Source of the DNA: Hygrocybe punicea
Taxonomy: Eukaryota; Basidiomycota; Agaricomycetes; Agaricales; Hygrophoraceae
Assembly (NCBI GenBank): GCA_963556145.1
Contig: OY744473.1
Coordinates: 1,922,001-1,986,000, forward strand
Length of the DNA stretch: 64,000 nucleotides
Direction of reading: 5' to 3'
Below the pieces are notes generated by a model. That model was not told where the DNA came from and made no database searches. It saw nothing but the letters and a program-made list of their open reading frames with translations. Position 1 is the first letter of the stretch. Every line of letters begins with the position of its first letter. Below, one piece after another: positions 46,716 through 58,124 of the stretch. The position numbers were made by a program, and so were the translations under genes.

Positions 46716-47764
46716 TCAAAAGAAGACAAAAGGTAAACAGGAACAAAAAACAAAGGTGTGGTAATGTGGAATCATCATGGCAGGTACCGGAGTTGGAATC
46801 AGAGTTGCGGAGTTGAAAAATGTAACAAAGTCCATAGTGATTGTCATAGTGTTTGGGTTGACAGTAAAACTAGGGTTGACCAAGGGTTTAGCCCCTATGT
46901 ATTCTGGCTGAAATTTGGAATCTTTCTTGTGAAGTGAGTTTTGAAATAAGTGCCAATGTTTTTGCATCCCAGGTTGGCCAGACTATATCCCTACATGGTT
47001 ACTTATCCAATGGTTTGGAATTTGTCACTGGAATCATGTCAAATTCTGCTTAGGGGTTGGAAAACCCTTGAAAACCCCTAAAAACTTGGAGTCTAAGGGG
47101 TTTTCAAGGGTTTTAAACCCTTAAGCAAAATTTGACATGATTCCAGTGACAAATTCCAAACCCTTGGATAAGTAATCATGTAGGGATATAGTCTGGCCAA
47201 CCTGGGATGCAAAAACATTGGCACTTATTTCAAAACTCACTTCACAAGAAAGATTCCAAATTTCAGCCAGAATACATAGGGGCTAAACCCTTGGTCAACC
47301 CTAACTAAAACCAATGATGGATAAAGTGGTCCCTACTCCTGTTTGTGCTAGGTGTGTGGTATGCCCAGTTCATCCCAGAGTTCAAGGAGACGGGTTTGTT
47401 TCACTGGCATGAGTTTGTGATAGGGTTCATATCATATCAGGTTATCAGCAAAGTCCTGAGAGAAATTATCATCGACATAAGTAAAAAGATTTACCAAAAG
47501 TAAAACATAGATCATGATCCAACAACCAAACAAGCAAAACTTGTGTAGACACAACCACCAGTGCTGTTACCAAAATGGTTGCAATGATTAATGCAATGAT
47601 TGTCACTGAAGGTCATGATCTGCCTGATTTGCCAAAGGGGTGCTATTGGCATCAGGCGGTACGCTTGAGAGACATCAGACTTGAAGATGACAAGTTTGTG
47701 GTCTGGGTAGTCGATGTGTACCTGGTGAAGGGCATGACCGAGGTGATGGAGATTGTCCATACAA
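46716..47764 (-). pseudogene. DIRS-like retroelement: reverse transcriptase part
   Basis: Minus strand from 47764: MDNLHHLGHALHQVHIDY, then KSDVSQAYRLMPIAPLWQ (RT motif with Asp before QAYR), then CINHCNHFGNSTGG. Further on, LFTYVDDNFSQDFAD carries the YVDD catalytic motif near 47440-47480. PYHKLMPVKQTRLLELWDEL follows, broken by a TGA after NLI. Then PSL-IIGF, interrupted by the MITE at 46871-47303 and continuing TVNPNTMTITMDFV. Frames to the left decay. It joins the upstream part at 53850 when the LTR element is removed. Confidence 0.75.
46871..47303. mobile_element. hAT-like palindromic MITE (433 bp) inside the RT region
   Basis: Ends TAGGGTTGACCAAGGG and CCCTTGGTCAACCCTA; the arms of ~190 bp pair almost throughout, meeting near 47087. 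The flanks AGTAAAAC (46863-46870) and ACTAAAAC (47304-47311) form an 8-bp duplication with one mismatch. Removing the element and one flank restores the host frame IIGFTVNPNTMT. Confidence 0.85.
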
Positions 47765-47966
47765 TGATATGCATGCTGCATGTCTGAGGTCCAATTCACA
47801 TATTTTACCTATTTTTATTAGTTAGTTTTTGTTATGTACTTATTGTAGCACAACAGTACAAATAAAAAAGGATTGGATTCCCCCTTTTCCCCCATCTCTG
47901 CAGAGCTCGAGACCTCCCTTGGATCAGCACTCGCACCCCACACTTAGACATTCTCTCCGTGTATCA
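47765..47966 (+). repeat. 5' LTR (202 bp)
   Basis: Pairs with 53644-53845. The shared body includes GAGGTCCAATTCACAT and GGATTGGATTCC. Terminal TGATA/TATCA form a short inverted repeat. Confidence 0.85.
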
Positions 47967-49572
47967 TTTTGGAGCCCACTGTGAGGGAATGAGAGGGATT
48001 TAACAGGTTTCAGCTCTATTTCTAGTACTTTTACCACCTTTCTTCAGTGGCTCAGCTTATTGCGCCACCATCAGCAGCATTCTCCAGTATATTCCACTTC
48101 CCAGCTATTGCCCAGGTCCTCCCCGATGTCTTCCACCCCTCAGTTTTATTGCCTAGTACCAGTTGCGCCTCCAGGGTTGTAAAACTCGACACCTTTGTTA
48201 CTTTGTCACATTGTCACACCAATGTCACATGCACAACATCCCCACCCCTTCGTGTCTCCATTTTATTTCACTAATCTGTCCCCCCTTCACTCATTTTACA
48301 ACCCCAACATGCTCGGAAACTGATGCCCCACCGATTCCAGTCAAAAATCCACACCTGGAATGCTCAAAAATGGCCCCAGTGACCACAACCAACAAGAAGC
48401 GCCACTCGCACACCACTCACAAAATACAGAAGAATGGAGCAATGAAGCAGATGGAAAATGCATGCAATGCAATGGCTGTTGCATGTGCACCCCTAGGTAC
48501 GCCTGTCCTCATCGTTTCCACAGTTGCTGAGCAGGAAAATGCATCCCAACATGTCATATGCCATTTTTGATGCATCCCAGCATACTCGCCCCTGTTTTGC
48601 CACCTGTTTGTGTCTACGGCCTCGCCGTCATCCCTGGATACAAGTCTGGTCCTCTCCCCATCATCTGAGCCCACAACATCCCCAGATAACTGTGCCAGTG
48701 CCAAGCAACCCCATTATCGACCAATCCCATTGCATTTACCCCTGTTTTGCGCTGGAATGATCTCCTGTTCATGTTCACAGAGTCGCCGTTGTCCCCAGAG
48801 GCAAGCCCGGTCCCCTCCGCAGCATATGAGCCCACACTGTCCCCAGAAAACCGTGCTGGTGCCAAACCAACCTCGTTTTTGACCAGTTCAACTGTATCAA
48901 CCCCCATCTTGCCCCTGGTTAGCCAACTGTTCATGTCTATGGCCTCATCGTCATCTCCAGAGGCAAGCCCGGTCCCATCCCCAACCTTTGAACTGAAGCC
49001 ATCCACAGAAAAATGCATCCATGCGTGCCCAACACCATTTTTGAGGCAGCCCAGCACACCCCCCTCCGTCTTGCCATTTGCATCTATGCTTTCGACATCA
49101 TCCCCAGAAGCAAACTGTGACACGTCCCAATCCTCCGAACCCATGCCATCTCCAGGAAAACGTTTCTGCAACCCCAAGGCAGCATTTTTGACATGTCTCG
49201 ATGCGTCTCCCCTCGTTCCATGCCCAATTTGCCCACCATCAGCATCTATGGACTTGCCGTCATCCCCGGATGCAAGCCATGAGGTACACCCACCATCTGC
49301 ACCCACGCTGTCCCCAGAAAAATGCATCCGCACATGACCAACACTGTTTTCGAAGCATACCAGCACATCTGCCCTCGTTTTGCCCCTGTTTCATCTGCCA
49401 TCCATGCCCACACACTCTCTGTCATCCCCACCAGCAAGCTGTGACATGCCCCCATGGCCAGAACCCACGTCATCTGCCAAATCACCATCACCGTCGCCTC
49501 CATTGCCCACCAGCCGATTTCAAGTCACGCCCCCTTCCATTTCACCCCCGAATCGCCCCGCATTCGCATCTA

Positions 49573-52565
49573 AGATAGACACCACCAGGAACCAGCACCC
49601 TTATGTAATACAATTACATGACGTTCCCAGGGCCAAATGTTGATTTTGTCCAGCAAAATTGGGAATATATATATGTACTACAACTGTAGCATAGACCTTT
49701 TTCCTTTGGCAATCATACTGACTGGTAGCGTACAATGTCCATGATACTTCCAATTGGCCCATGCAGCCTCAGCCCCTGCTAATCCCTGTGAATAGGCCGA
49801 AATAAATTGTGCTGACCTATTTGCATAGCTGTCCAAAAAATTGAGCCACAGGCTTTGACAATATAATATAAAGACTCACCATTGTATTTGCAGCAGGGGA
49901 ACATCATCAAGACATTGGAGAACATTTTTCTCCATAGCCTCAATGTCCGAAGTCAAAGCTGTTGACTGGTAACAAAATTTGGTGGCCCCCCAATATTGTT
50001 CTATAAAGTTAAGTTCACAATGAAATTTAGGATAAAAGTCACAGATATGCCCTTGTCGACTAATGTATTCTTCAAGTTGAGACTTCTGTGAGGTGAAGTC
50101 TGGCTGACAAAAGAGAAGTTGGCAGCAGCAACAGTTTCTGTGGCCAGCCTCACATTTGAACCCGGTGCACTCCACCTTCAATCCACCTTCAGGCCAGAGG
50201 CTGTGCTCGCGGATGATGACTTCCATGCCCTTGAACCAACCAGGCATGCTTGGGTGGTTTGTAGGGTAGTATAATTCTTGAGTGGTTCCATCTTCAAACT
50301 GGGCATTGCGCATTTTTGGCCCTCCTTGGTTCGTCCAGTCCTTGCTTGGCTTCTTTGGCATGTATCGAGCAGAGAGCGCATCAGGGGCACACTTCTGATG
50401 ACTAGGCGCATTTTCAAATTGGAATAATCAAGTGGCAAAACCATGCATTTTCGACTCAAAGATATCGATTGCTACCTCTGTCTGTTTCAGCAGATCATCA
50501 GCATCAAACCATCCATCACAATTCTTCCCGGCTTTAAAAACAACCCGAGCCTCACTGCAAGACTATCAATCAGGTGAAACTGCAATAATCACGGTTCAAC
50601 GCACTCCTCATCATCTTTCAAGTGGCCCCACTCCAATGTCAGAAACTCGGAGATCATCAACGATGGTCCCTTGCCTTTGTGTTCTGGTGTTGCTTTGTCA
50701 TTGGCATGAATCCACTTGGTCTTATGGCGATCGTTTGCATAGAAGGTGGATTTGTCATGAGTGACAAGGATGAGTTGAAAGTGGGGATTTCCCTTGATCG
50801 GAAATCCAGATGGAGTGGTCAGACAGCCGTTGTTGTCGTACATGACAATTCACCTTTCATACTCCTTCCACCTCTTAACAAATCCCTCCCGGTACTTCAC
50901 AACATCCTCCCTTTCATGACCATCCACATACATTCCATTGCGTCTTCATCCGTATTGCCAATGCAACTTGCCAAGCCATCGCTGCACCGTTCACAAAGAG
51001 ATTTTCTTTGCATTCACACCAAGCTTTGCTTGCATTTCAGGACAGGCAACAAAGTTGACAACATCTTGTGCACGGATGTAGCCATTCTTGGCTATTTCAG
51101 TGAGATGGAGCTGGATCTCCTGGGCAAAATCTTCATCATCGAGAACAGATGAACGGAATCATCCATAATAATGAATGGGGAGCTTTCTGCAACTGAGAAA
51201 GTGATGGATTCATGTATGTATGTTTTGAGTGTGATGTGAGCTGTGCCCCATGGATTTTGATACCAGGAAGCCTCTCACCAGCCATATGAAAGTTCAGGGT
51301 CGAGATAGAGATTTAGCATACCAACCATTGCAGTGATCTGGCCACAAAAGACGACATCAATCTTCTTGTCCTTGGATTTGACAGAAAGTATTGCCCATGC
51401 CCATCACAGACCAGGGAAGTCTTTATAATTCAGCTGATTCAAAGCATTATCTGTCAGTATTTCATGACTATCATCACTAGGTCTTTTACCCTCTCAGAGT
51501 GCTTGAAGAAATTTGTCTATCTCTGACTCGAGCACCTGCCTTCCCACAGGCTGATCCTCATTTTCATGAGCTTTATGAACAGGTTTGGCAATGATTTCCA
51601 GTTGCACTGCTACAATGGAGGTCTCAAAAGGCCGTGAGCAACTTTCAAACTGAAAGAGTTTTATCAGATTCTTACATTGTCATCTTTGGATAAGTCAGAT
51701 GCCGGTGGAAACTCCAGAACATCTTGCTTTGCTTGAAACCAGTGGTCGACAAACTTCTGTCCTGATTTCTTGAGCATCTTCTGGTGCTGAGCATAGCACT
51801 GTTGGGTCCAAACAGCCTTCCCAGTGTAAAACTTGGGTCGCTTGGTCATCTGTTGTTGCTCAGCCACTGCAGCAGCTTCTTGTGCCCTTTGAAGAACAGC
51901 AGTAAAGGTGAGCAGTGTGGCATCATTATTGATCTCGGTTACTTCTTTGGCATCCAATTCCAAATCCTCCAGATCATCCAAGTCACACTAAAACATGCCA
52001 CATTCTTCAAGTTGGTGAAACCTGTGCTGGATTTCTTTCAGTTCTGAGTGAGCACAACTGTTGACTTCACTTTCGGAATCAGAACTTGAACTCTGGATTC
52101 CCGCAGATAATCAGAGTCACTCCCAGAGTTGGATGAAGCTGCTTCATCTCTGGACTTGGAAGAGGTGTTTTTGAGATTATTCAAGCATACAGAATGAGCT
52201 TTGGACAGTTTCCCCATCAGGTGATTGAGTTCTGGCCTGTGTTTCCTGTCAGGCCAGTCCCTCTTCCAGGTCACGTGGTGTATTACATAAGTGGCCAAAT
52301 GTATGCTCCAAATTTTCAAAACTCTGGCAATCTGCGTGAAAAGTGATTTGGAAACATTTATTGAAAAGTTTCTTAATTTGGTAATAACTTGCCCAATTTC
52401 TGGAATATAAAGAAACTGTCTCCTAGGAGCACAAGTCCAGACATATCCCTATCAGTTCCAGCAATGATATTAGTGAAAAGACTATTGATGTGGATGGTAT
52501 AAGACATGGTAGATGGCCAATTATTGGCTTATGTAATGGGTGCTGGTTCCTGGTGGCGTCTATCT
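49573..52565 (-). mobile_element. Tc1/mariner-like DNA transposon with TA duplication (2,993 bp)
   Basis: The 28-bp inverted ends start AGATAGAC and run to CAGCACCC (49573-49600), with one mismatch to the complement at 52538-52565. They are flanked by TA at 49571-49572 and 52566-52567. TA duplication, TIR length and a DDE-type transposase fit the Tc1/mariner/pogo superfamily. It sits inside the gag-like region of the LTR element and hence is younger than that insertion. Confidence 0.88.
49876..52319 (-). pseudogene. DDE transposase of the Tc1-like element, frameshifted
   Basis: Minus-strand pieces in order: an acidic N-terminal part (51664-51981, KRPKFYTGKAVWTQQCYAQH), a helix-turn-helix-like part near 51000-51120 (EIQLHLTEIAKNGYIRAQDV), and LVTHDKSTFYANDRHKTKW (50589-50843). 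The last contains the first catalytic Asp. Then come EGQKCAMPSLK and TQACLVGSRAW, and DFYPKFHCELNFIEQYWGAT (49876-50361) with the Glu of the DDE triad in NFIEQYW. This matches the agaricomycete DDE endonuclease type I know by motif. Stops and frame changes between pieces show it is inactive. Confidence 0.8.
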
Positions 52566-53643
52566 TACACCCTTGACGTCATCCCCAGATGTGAACCATA
52601 GCATGCCCCCACCATTCGAGCCCACGCCATCCCCCAAGACCCCATTCTCGATGCATTCCAACACGTCCCCTCTCGTTTCGCACCTGAATCGCCCCAAGTC
52701 TTTGTCCAAGCCCCCTCTGTTCTCCCCAGAAGCACAGAATGACATGCCATCAGTGTCAGCGGCCATGCCATCCCCAGAGATTGATGTCCATGCCCACCAG
52801 AAGCCGTTTTCGATGCGTCCCAGTGCATCTACCCCTGTTTCCCCTCAATTTGGCTCATCAACCTCGCCTACACCCATTCCGTCATCCCTGGAAGCTTGTC
52901 CTCACATATGCCCCACATGTGCATGCCAGGTGTCCCCCAAGACACTGATTCTGCCTCCTCATTCATCATCTTTATGTCCCTATCACCCTCCAGCCACGTT
53001 CTCCTCCGTTTCTCCCCTGTTTCAGCCCCTGTCTCCATCTATGCCATTGCCACATCCCCAGAGGTGAAGCATGACACACCCCACCGCCATCACCCTCACT
53101 GTCAACCTCGACTCCCTCCCACATCCCCGTTCAAGTCAAGACAACTCCTCAAGCACCACCCTTCCCACCATCATCACCCATATCACCCTCATCAAAATCT
53201 ATGCCCCCTCTCCTTTTGACATCTATGTACAAGATCCACTCCACACCCTCATGTCCACCACAGCCACCTTGATTCTCTTGGAAAGAAGTCGACACCAAGA
53301 TCAAGATTCGCAATCAAGAAGAATACTTGGAACTTGAAAAAGTTCAAATTGATTTCATCAATTTTCGAGCCTGTCATTTTCTGTTGGAAAAGCAAGTGAA
53401 GAATTTAGAGAAACAGTTTGGTTATTTGGAGGATAAGTTTGCAGGTTTGGACAATCGTGTTGCTGGTTTAGAGTAGAGTCCTCCTTCCTTTAGATTTTTT
53501 TTTGATTTTCTGGTTGATTTTCTCATTTCTTTTGATCATTTATTCTGATTTCACTTTCACTTTTTCTGTTTCTTCATTCACTCCCTCCGCCCCCCCCCCC
53601 CTTCTCCTGACTGGGACAGTCAGATTTTCAGTGACCAGGAGGA

Positions 53644-53845
53644 TGATATGCATGCTGTGTGTCTGAGGTCCAATTCACATATTTTACCTATTTTTATTAG
53701 TTAGTTTTTGTTATTTACTTATTGTAGCACAACAGTACAAATAAAAAAGGATTGGATTCCATCTTTTCCCCCATCTCTGCAGAGCTCAAGACCTCCCTTG
53801 GATCAGCACTCGCACCCCACACTCAGACACACTCTCTTTGTATCA
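53644..53845 (+). repeat. 3' LTR (202 bp)
   Basis: Second copy. Differences include GTTATTTACTT for GTTATGTACTT and GAGCTCAAG for GAGCTCGAG (loss of CpG). It is preceded by a pyrimidine-rich tract and AGGAGGA. Confidence 0.85.
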
Positions 53846-54371
53846 ACAAACAAAATAATCTTCCTTTGGGATCAGGGAGTTTTGTGGATAATATTCAGCA
53901 CTTTGGTTGATGACCATGCACAAGTCTGTGGAGTGTGGTTTCAAAATGATGCCGAGGGGCATACTGTGCATGCCTGGGAGAAGATCCTTGCCAAAAGGAG
54001 GTGAAATTTGTTCCAGTGCGATTTCAGCATCACATTGCAGTAACAGGAAGGTGTAATGGTTAGGGTCTCTGATTGGGTAGAAAGAATTATCGTGGGTGAT
54101 GGGGAACGTAGAGTCTGCGATCTGTGCCCAAGGCCAGAATCTTCTCGCAACACATGGCAAACTGAAAGGACGAAGGGCTGGTTTGGGTGCATAGTGAAAA
54201 GACATCAACCTTAATTGGTGTAACGATGTGAAAGAGGTCAGGGTTTCGGCGAATAGTATCGTTGGCTTTAGCATTGAGTAGCTCATTATTGGGCACATTG
54301 GGGAGTGGTAATTCCAAAGTGCTCGCTAAAGCCATTGTCAATTTGGGGTGGTCCCACACAAAATCCCTCAT
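53846..54371 (-). pseudogene. DIRS-like retroelement: region just upstream of the reverse transcriptase
   Basis: The minus frame reads DNSFYPIRDPNHYTFLLLQC then SPPFGKDLLPGMHSMPLGII and KPHSTDLCMVINQSA, ending IPKEDYFVC exactly at the LTR element boundary. The order (PIRDPNHYTFLL, FGKDLLPGMHSMPLG, KPHSTDLCMV) is that seen ahead of the RT in basidiomycete DIRS-type polyproteins. Removing 47765-53845 joins FVC to MDNLHHLG in frame. The upstream part (54087-54371) is in a different frame. Confidence 0.75.
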
Positions 54372-54405
54372 GTATTTGGGATGGTTATCCCAACAATTAA
54401 ATCTT

Positions 54406-55685
54406 TCAGGTCATTGAGGGACAGTCTGTTGATAAGTGACTGGTATTAAGGCATTTTGCACAGATGTGGGCATAGTTACATTTTGCTCCATTATTTGGGC
54501 ATTTTCCATCGTTCCAATGGTGGCATGGGTTGCATTTGTGGAAAGGTTGTTGATTGCTCCTGGTGTCACCTCGGCAGCCACATAGTCCATCCCAGGATTG
54601 TATCCAGTGCAGTTGTAGATTGGCAAACTTGTGGACATCTGTGAGCAAAAGGTCTTGACATTGGGCAACTCGGATGTGGATTCCTTTATCAAAATGTATG
54701 ATCCATTGGTGCTGGTCAATCGGGAGTGCCATGAAGAGCCCAGAGAGATACTTTCCATACTTGCAGAGCTCACTGTGTCGCAGTGGGAAAACATAGACAG
54801 TGGCTTCGATGGTGGGCTCCCAGGCCATGATCCATTCCCCATGGGATGTGACATGCTAGCGGTGGTTGTGTTGCCGATGGAGATCTCAAGGGAACCGAGT
54901 CATTCACAATGTTTTGGGTTCTGATACCAAAAAGAGTCCAGAGATGACATGGTCAAGGTCAACTGATCTGCCAGACATAAGGTTTGTCCATTCACTAACT
55001 GGGAATTGTGGGCAGTCCAGAGAGTTGAGAATTGAGTTAATGGTGAATTTGATATCTCTCATGTGGTTTTCGAGCGAGGTTCTTACTTCTTGGAGTGAAA
55101 TAGGGAGTTCCATAGGAAGGATTGATTGTCTGATGACCCATGGAAGAAGCGATATGTTGACTCCTCATTTGGGAGTGTGAGTGTTTCTTCATCTTTGTCA
55201 TCATCTGTTCTGATGGTGCGCTTAGTCGATCTAACAGGCTCCCTTGGCTGGGAAGGCTGGTCGTGCTCACCAAAAAGTATGGTAGTGGTCGCTCAATTGG
55301 TTCGTGTAGTTCAGTCTTCAGTCTCTTGGTTCTCATCATCAAGTTCACCCAACAGGTTTGTGGTTTCACCATGGGTAAACCCTCTGCTGTGTAATTTATC
55401 AAAGTCGTCGAGCATTCTGCACTATGATCTGAAGGCTTCTTTGGAGGTGTAGTCATCTTCTTGGTTGAATGGCAGGATGAGTGTAAGGTCCAGGATGGCT
55501 GAAATTTTGTCTCTACTCCCACTCTGGTATTCTTGTACAATTCTATTGCAGTTGTTTCTGACTTTTGCCAAGGAGGTAACAGCAACTCCCCCGTTATGAG
55601 ATGAGCTTTGTGTTTCTGTTTGTATATCGACAGATTCTTTATTATTAGTCATGAAATTTGATTGATGGGAGGTATGACAAAACAA
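54406..55685 (-). pseudogene. DIRS-like retroelement: gag with CCCH/CCHC zinc finger
   Basis: The minus strand from 55685 opens a polar N-terminal region (ALAKVRNNCNRIVQEYQSG). It then runs through SEWTNLMSGRSVDLDHVISG (54904-55113) and ATVYVFPLRHSELCKYGKYL, then HFDKGIHIRVAQCQDLLLTD. It ends in a zinc finger CHHWNDGKCPNNGAKCNYAH followed by CAKCLNTSHLSTDCP. Zinc fingers of this CCCH + CCHC form close the gag of DIRS-type elements in mushrooms. The pieces are in different frames, so it is decayed. Confidence 0.7.
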
Positions 55686-58120
55686 GAGTGTAAGATGGCA
55701 AGAAACTGAAAATGAGAGGTGAAGAAATGGGTAAGAGGAAGGGAGGAGAGAAAGGATAACTTACTCGAAGTGAGACTGAGAGGTCCTGAGGACAGGAGTC
55801 TGCCTCGAGAAGTGTTTATATAATGTGAAAGGGGTAAAGTGAGACATGAAAAAGGGGTAAAGTAAGACAAGTCGTCAAGGGTCTCCAATGGGGCAGGGAG
55901 TGCGCATGGGCTCCAAGATGAAGAGGGAGTATGCATAGGCTCCAAGTCAAGCATTGGTTGACTGGGGGGAGGACGAATGGGTCACTCTGAAGCTCCTTCA
56001 AGCTTCATTAGACCATAGTAAATAAATAATTTAAAAACCAAATAAAGGATTTCAATATACAAAATAATACAAGGACAGCCAGGGCATAATAATAGTAAAG
56101 CTATAGTAATAACAATGACAAATGTGAGCATCTAAAGTGAGATGGATGGTGGAAGGTAAAGGCACAAAACTGGGCACAGCAGCCTATCAAGGGCATGACA
56201 AGAGGCCAACATCAAACAAATATGCAAATCTACAAACAAATGCACAAAAAGAGGTGAAGTATTCATTTTTGGCCTGTTGAAGTCAAGGTCAAGGTAACAC
56301 CATCGTTGTTGTGCAGACATGCCGAGCAAGGAGCTGGTTGCTGATGCAGGCTGGGGGAAAAATCCTCCAATGTCACCCTTGATCATCTTCTTTCCTACCA
56401 ATTTTGAAAGTGCCTGTTCATCCACAATGGGTTCTTCAGGTTCATCCCAGCACCCACTCATTCTTTCGGAGTCACTAGATATTCAACGGATTACATGGCC
56501 TGCTGGGACACCACAAGGTTCATCTTGCACATGGATGGCCCAGTAACAGCAAGTGCAGGAGCTGGCTCAATATGGGGGGCAGCAGCAGCAGCAGCGAGGA
56601 CCAGCAAGAGCAGTACAGGCGCAAATGAGGCAACACTCTCCGGATCATCTCAGCATTGACAGGTGACTTCAATGTACACTTCAAGCCAGGGCTGAGCGGG
56701 GTGGCAATGGTAGAGGGGGTGATTCCAAATGCAGAATTGTACTACATTCAACCACTGCAGCAAGTAGTGGTGTCCTGAGCATAGCCTCTTGTATGGAAAG
56801 CGACAGTGATCAGCCCCAAATTGGTCTCTGTTTGGCTCTACTGCTGTTGCCAACAGCCAGGACCCTGTGTACCATAGCTTTCTTTTGTACCAGAAATCAT
56901 GTTAGAGCCAATATTATTATTAATGAGTTATCTTGGGTGAGCTAGAAAGTCACGGCATTCAAGTTAAAGACATGTACAGGTTTGAACCTACTCGTCCTTG
57001 CCATAATCCATCAGTCTGAGTGCAGCCATCATGGTTGGCAGCGCCAACAGTTTTGTGTACATGCCACGAAGCTGCTTCTTCTGTGCAAAATCATCCAGCC
57101 CCACCAGTGACCCCACAGTAAGCAGTCCTGAGTGTTTGGACATTTTCATCCTGCCTCCAGCCACAGTTGCTTTGCATCACAAGACCCCATTCCTCTAGAG
57201 TTGTTTCCTGTTCTTGAGCACTCCAACTGAGGGCATGGCAGCCTGGTCGATATCCTCCAAACGCCGCTTCTCAACAACCTTTCGGGCAGGTCCCTGGTTG
57301 CCTAGCAGACATATTTGCCATTGCAGATTGGCAGGCCATGGCCTCCTTGGCAACTGGGTGTGGACCTCATGCATGAATGCGTCGAACAGTGGAGTGGTTG
57401 TGCCTGACAGATCACATGACCAGTCCCTTCATCAGTAGCAGTTCCCGATGTAGTAGAGAGATCATCCATCCCATCCAGATCGACCTTTCCCTTCGAGTCC
57501 TCGGGACCTCTCCAACAGTACTGGAGGACTTTAACTGTCCAGATGTTAGCATACAGCACGGGAACATTGGTGAGACCTACTGTGCTCAATGAGACCCCAC
57601 ATCTTTGAAATGTCTATTAACTGTTCTCCGTTTCTTGCATCCTGCTGATGTACAGATATTCTGACAGCATGTCCTCAAACTGCTGCTTCCACAAGATATG
57701 ACAGTAGCTGGGTTACTGCAGTATTCGAAAGTTGCGGCATTGTGTGTGAAGTTGGCCTAGCTTCGCTTGATAGAGGAACTGGGAAGGTCATGATTGTCTG
57801 AGTCTGTTGAGGCCGTCACCACTGCTCATGTCATCCCAGTTGGAGCTATCTGGTAGAGAAGATTCTGGGTCTGGGATAAGCACAGCACCCACGCAAAAAA
57901 AATAGATAGTACTAGTGTACTTGATTCTGAGTGCTGTTTGACATTGCAGAGCATTTGTGAATTATTTTGGCTAGTGAAAACATCACCGGGGGGCCCTATT
58001 TTGAGTAACTGTCCTTGCGGTTGCACAGGCCCATTTGTTGTACCATTTAGAATGTGTGTGAGCATCAGCGAGAGTGGAAGGTTGGCTGCAGCAGCACGTG
58101 CACACAAAAACCTTCAAATT
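55686..58120. other. Transposon debris, no supportable gene
   Basis: CpG-poor. A minus-strand frame at 56132-56461 begins MSGCWDEPEEPIVDEQALSK and lacks a recognised domain. CAGCAGCAGCAG near 56580 is a short triplet run. 57200-57590 has overlapping open frames on both strands without clear protein features. The region may contain the 5' end of the DIRS-like element (to ~55950) and the upstream part of the integrase-core element. Confidence 0.45.
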
Positions 58121-58124
58121 TTAA

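Larger units (their letters stand above)
48047..53476 (+). pseudogene. Decayed gag-like ORF of the LTR element, split by a DNA transposon
   Basis: The parts 48047-49570 and 52568-53476 together carry the same layout as the intact 542-residue ORF. A segment NAMAVACAPLGTPVLIVST matches NAMDIACTVPGTPVPVVPM, a co-linear segment in an alternative frame of the intact element. Proline/serine repeats of the form SSPEAxxxPSxxxEPxPSPE follow (48750-49340 and 52540-53070). A C-terminal coiled coil closes it (FLLEKQVKNLEKQFGYLEDK), ending AGLE at TAG 53474-53476. Numerous frame changes and stops make it non-functional. Confidence 0.7.
47765..53845 (+). mobile_element. Gag-only LTR element inserted in the DIRS-like element
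   Basis: Direct 202-bp repeats at 47765-47966 and 53644-53845 start TGATATGCATG and end TGTATCA. The flanking ACAA (47761-47764 and 53846-53849) is a 4-bp target duplication. TGGAGCCCAC three bases after the 5' LTR equals the candidate primer-binding site of the element at 3186-5379. The interior holds a decayed Pro/Ser-rich gag-like region split by a Tc1-like transposon (49573-52565). No polymerase is present. Without the nested insert it is about 3.1 kb. The LTRs differ at several sites and the body is CpG-poor, indicating an older insertion than the 3.2-5.4 kb relative. Confidence 0.85.
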
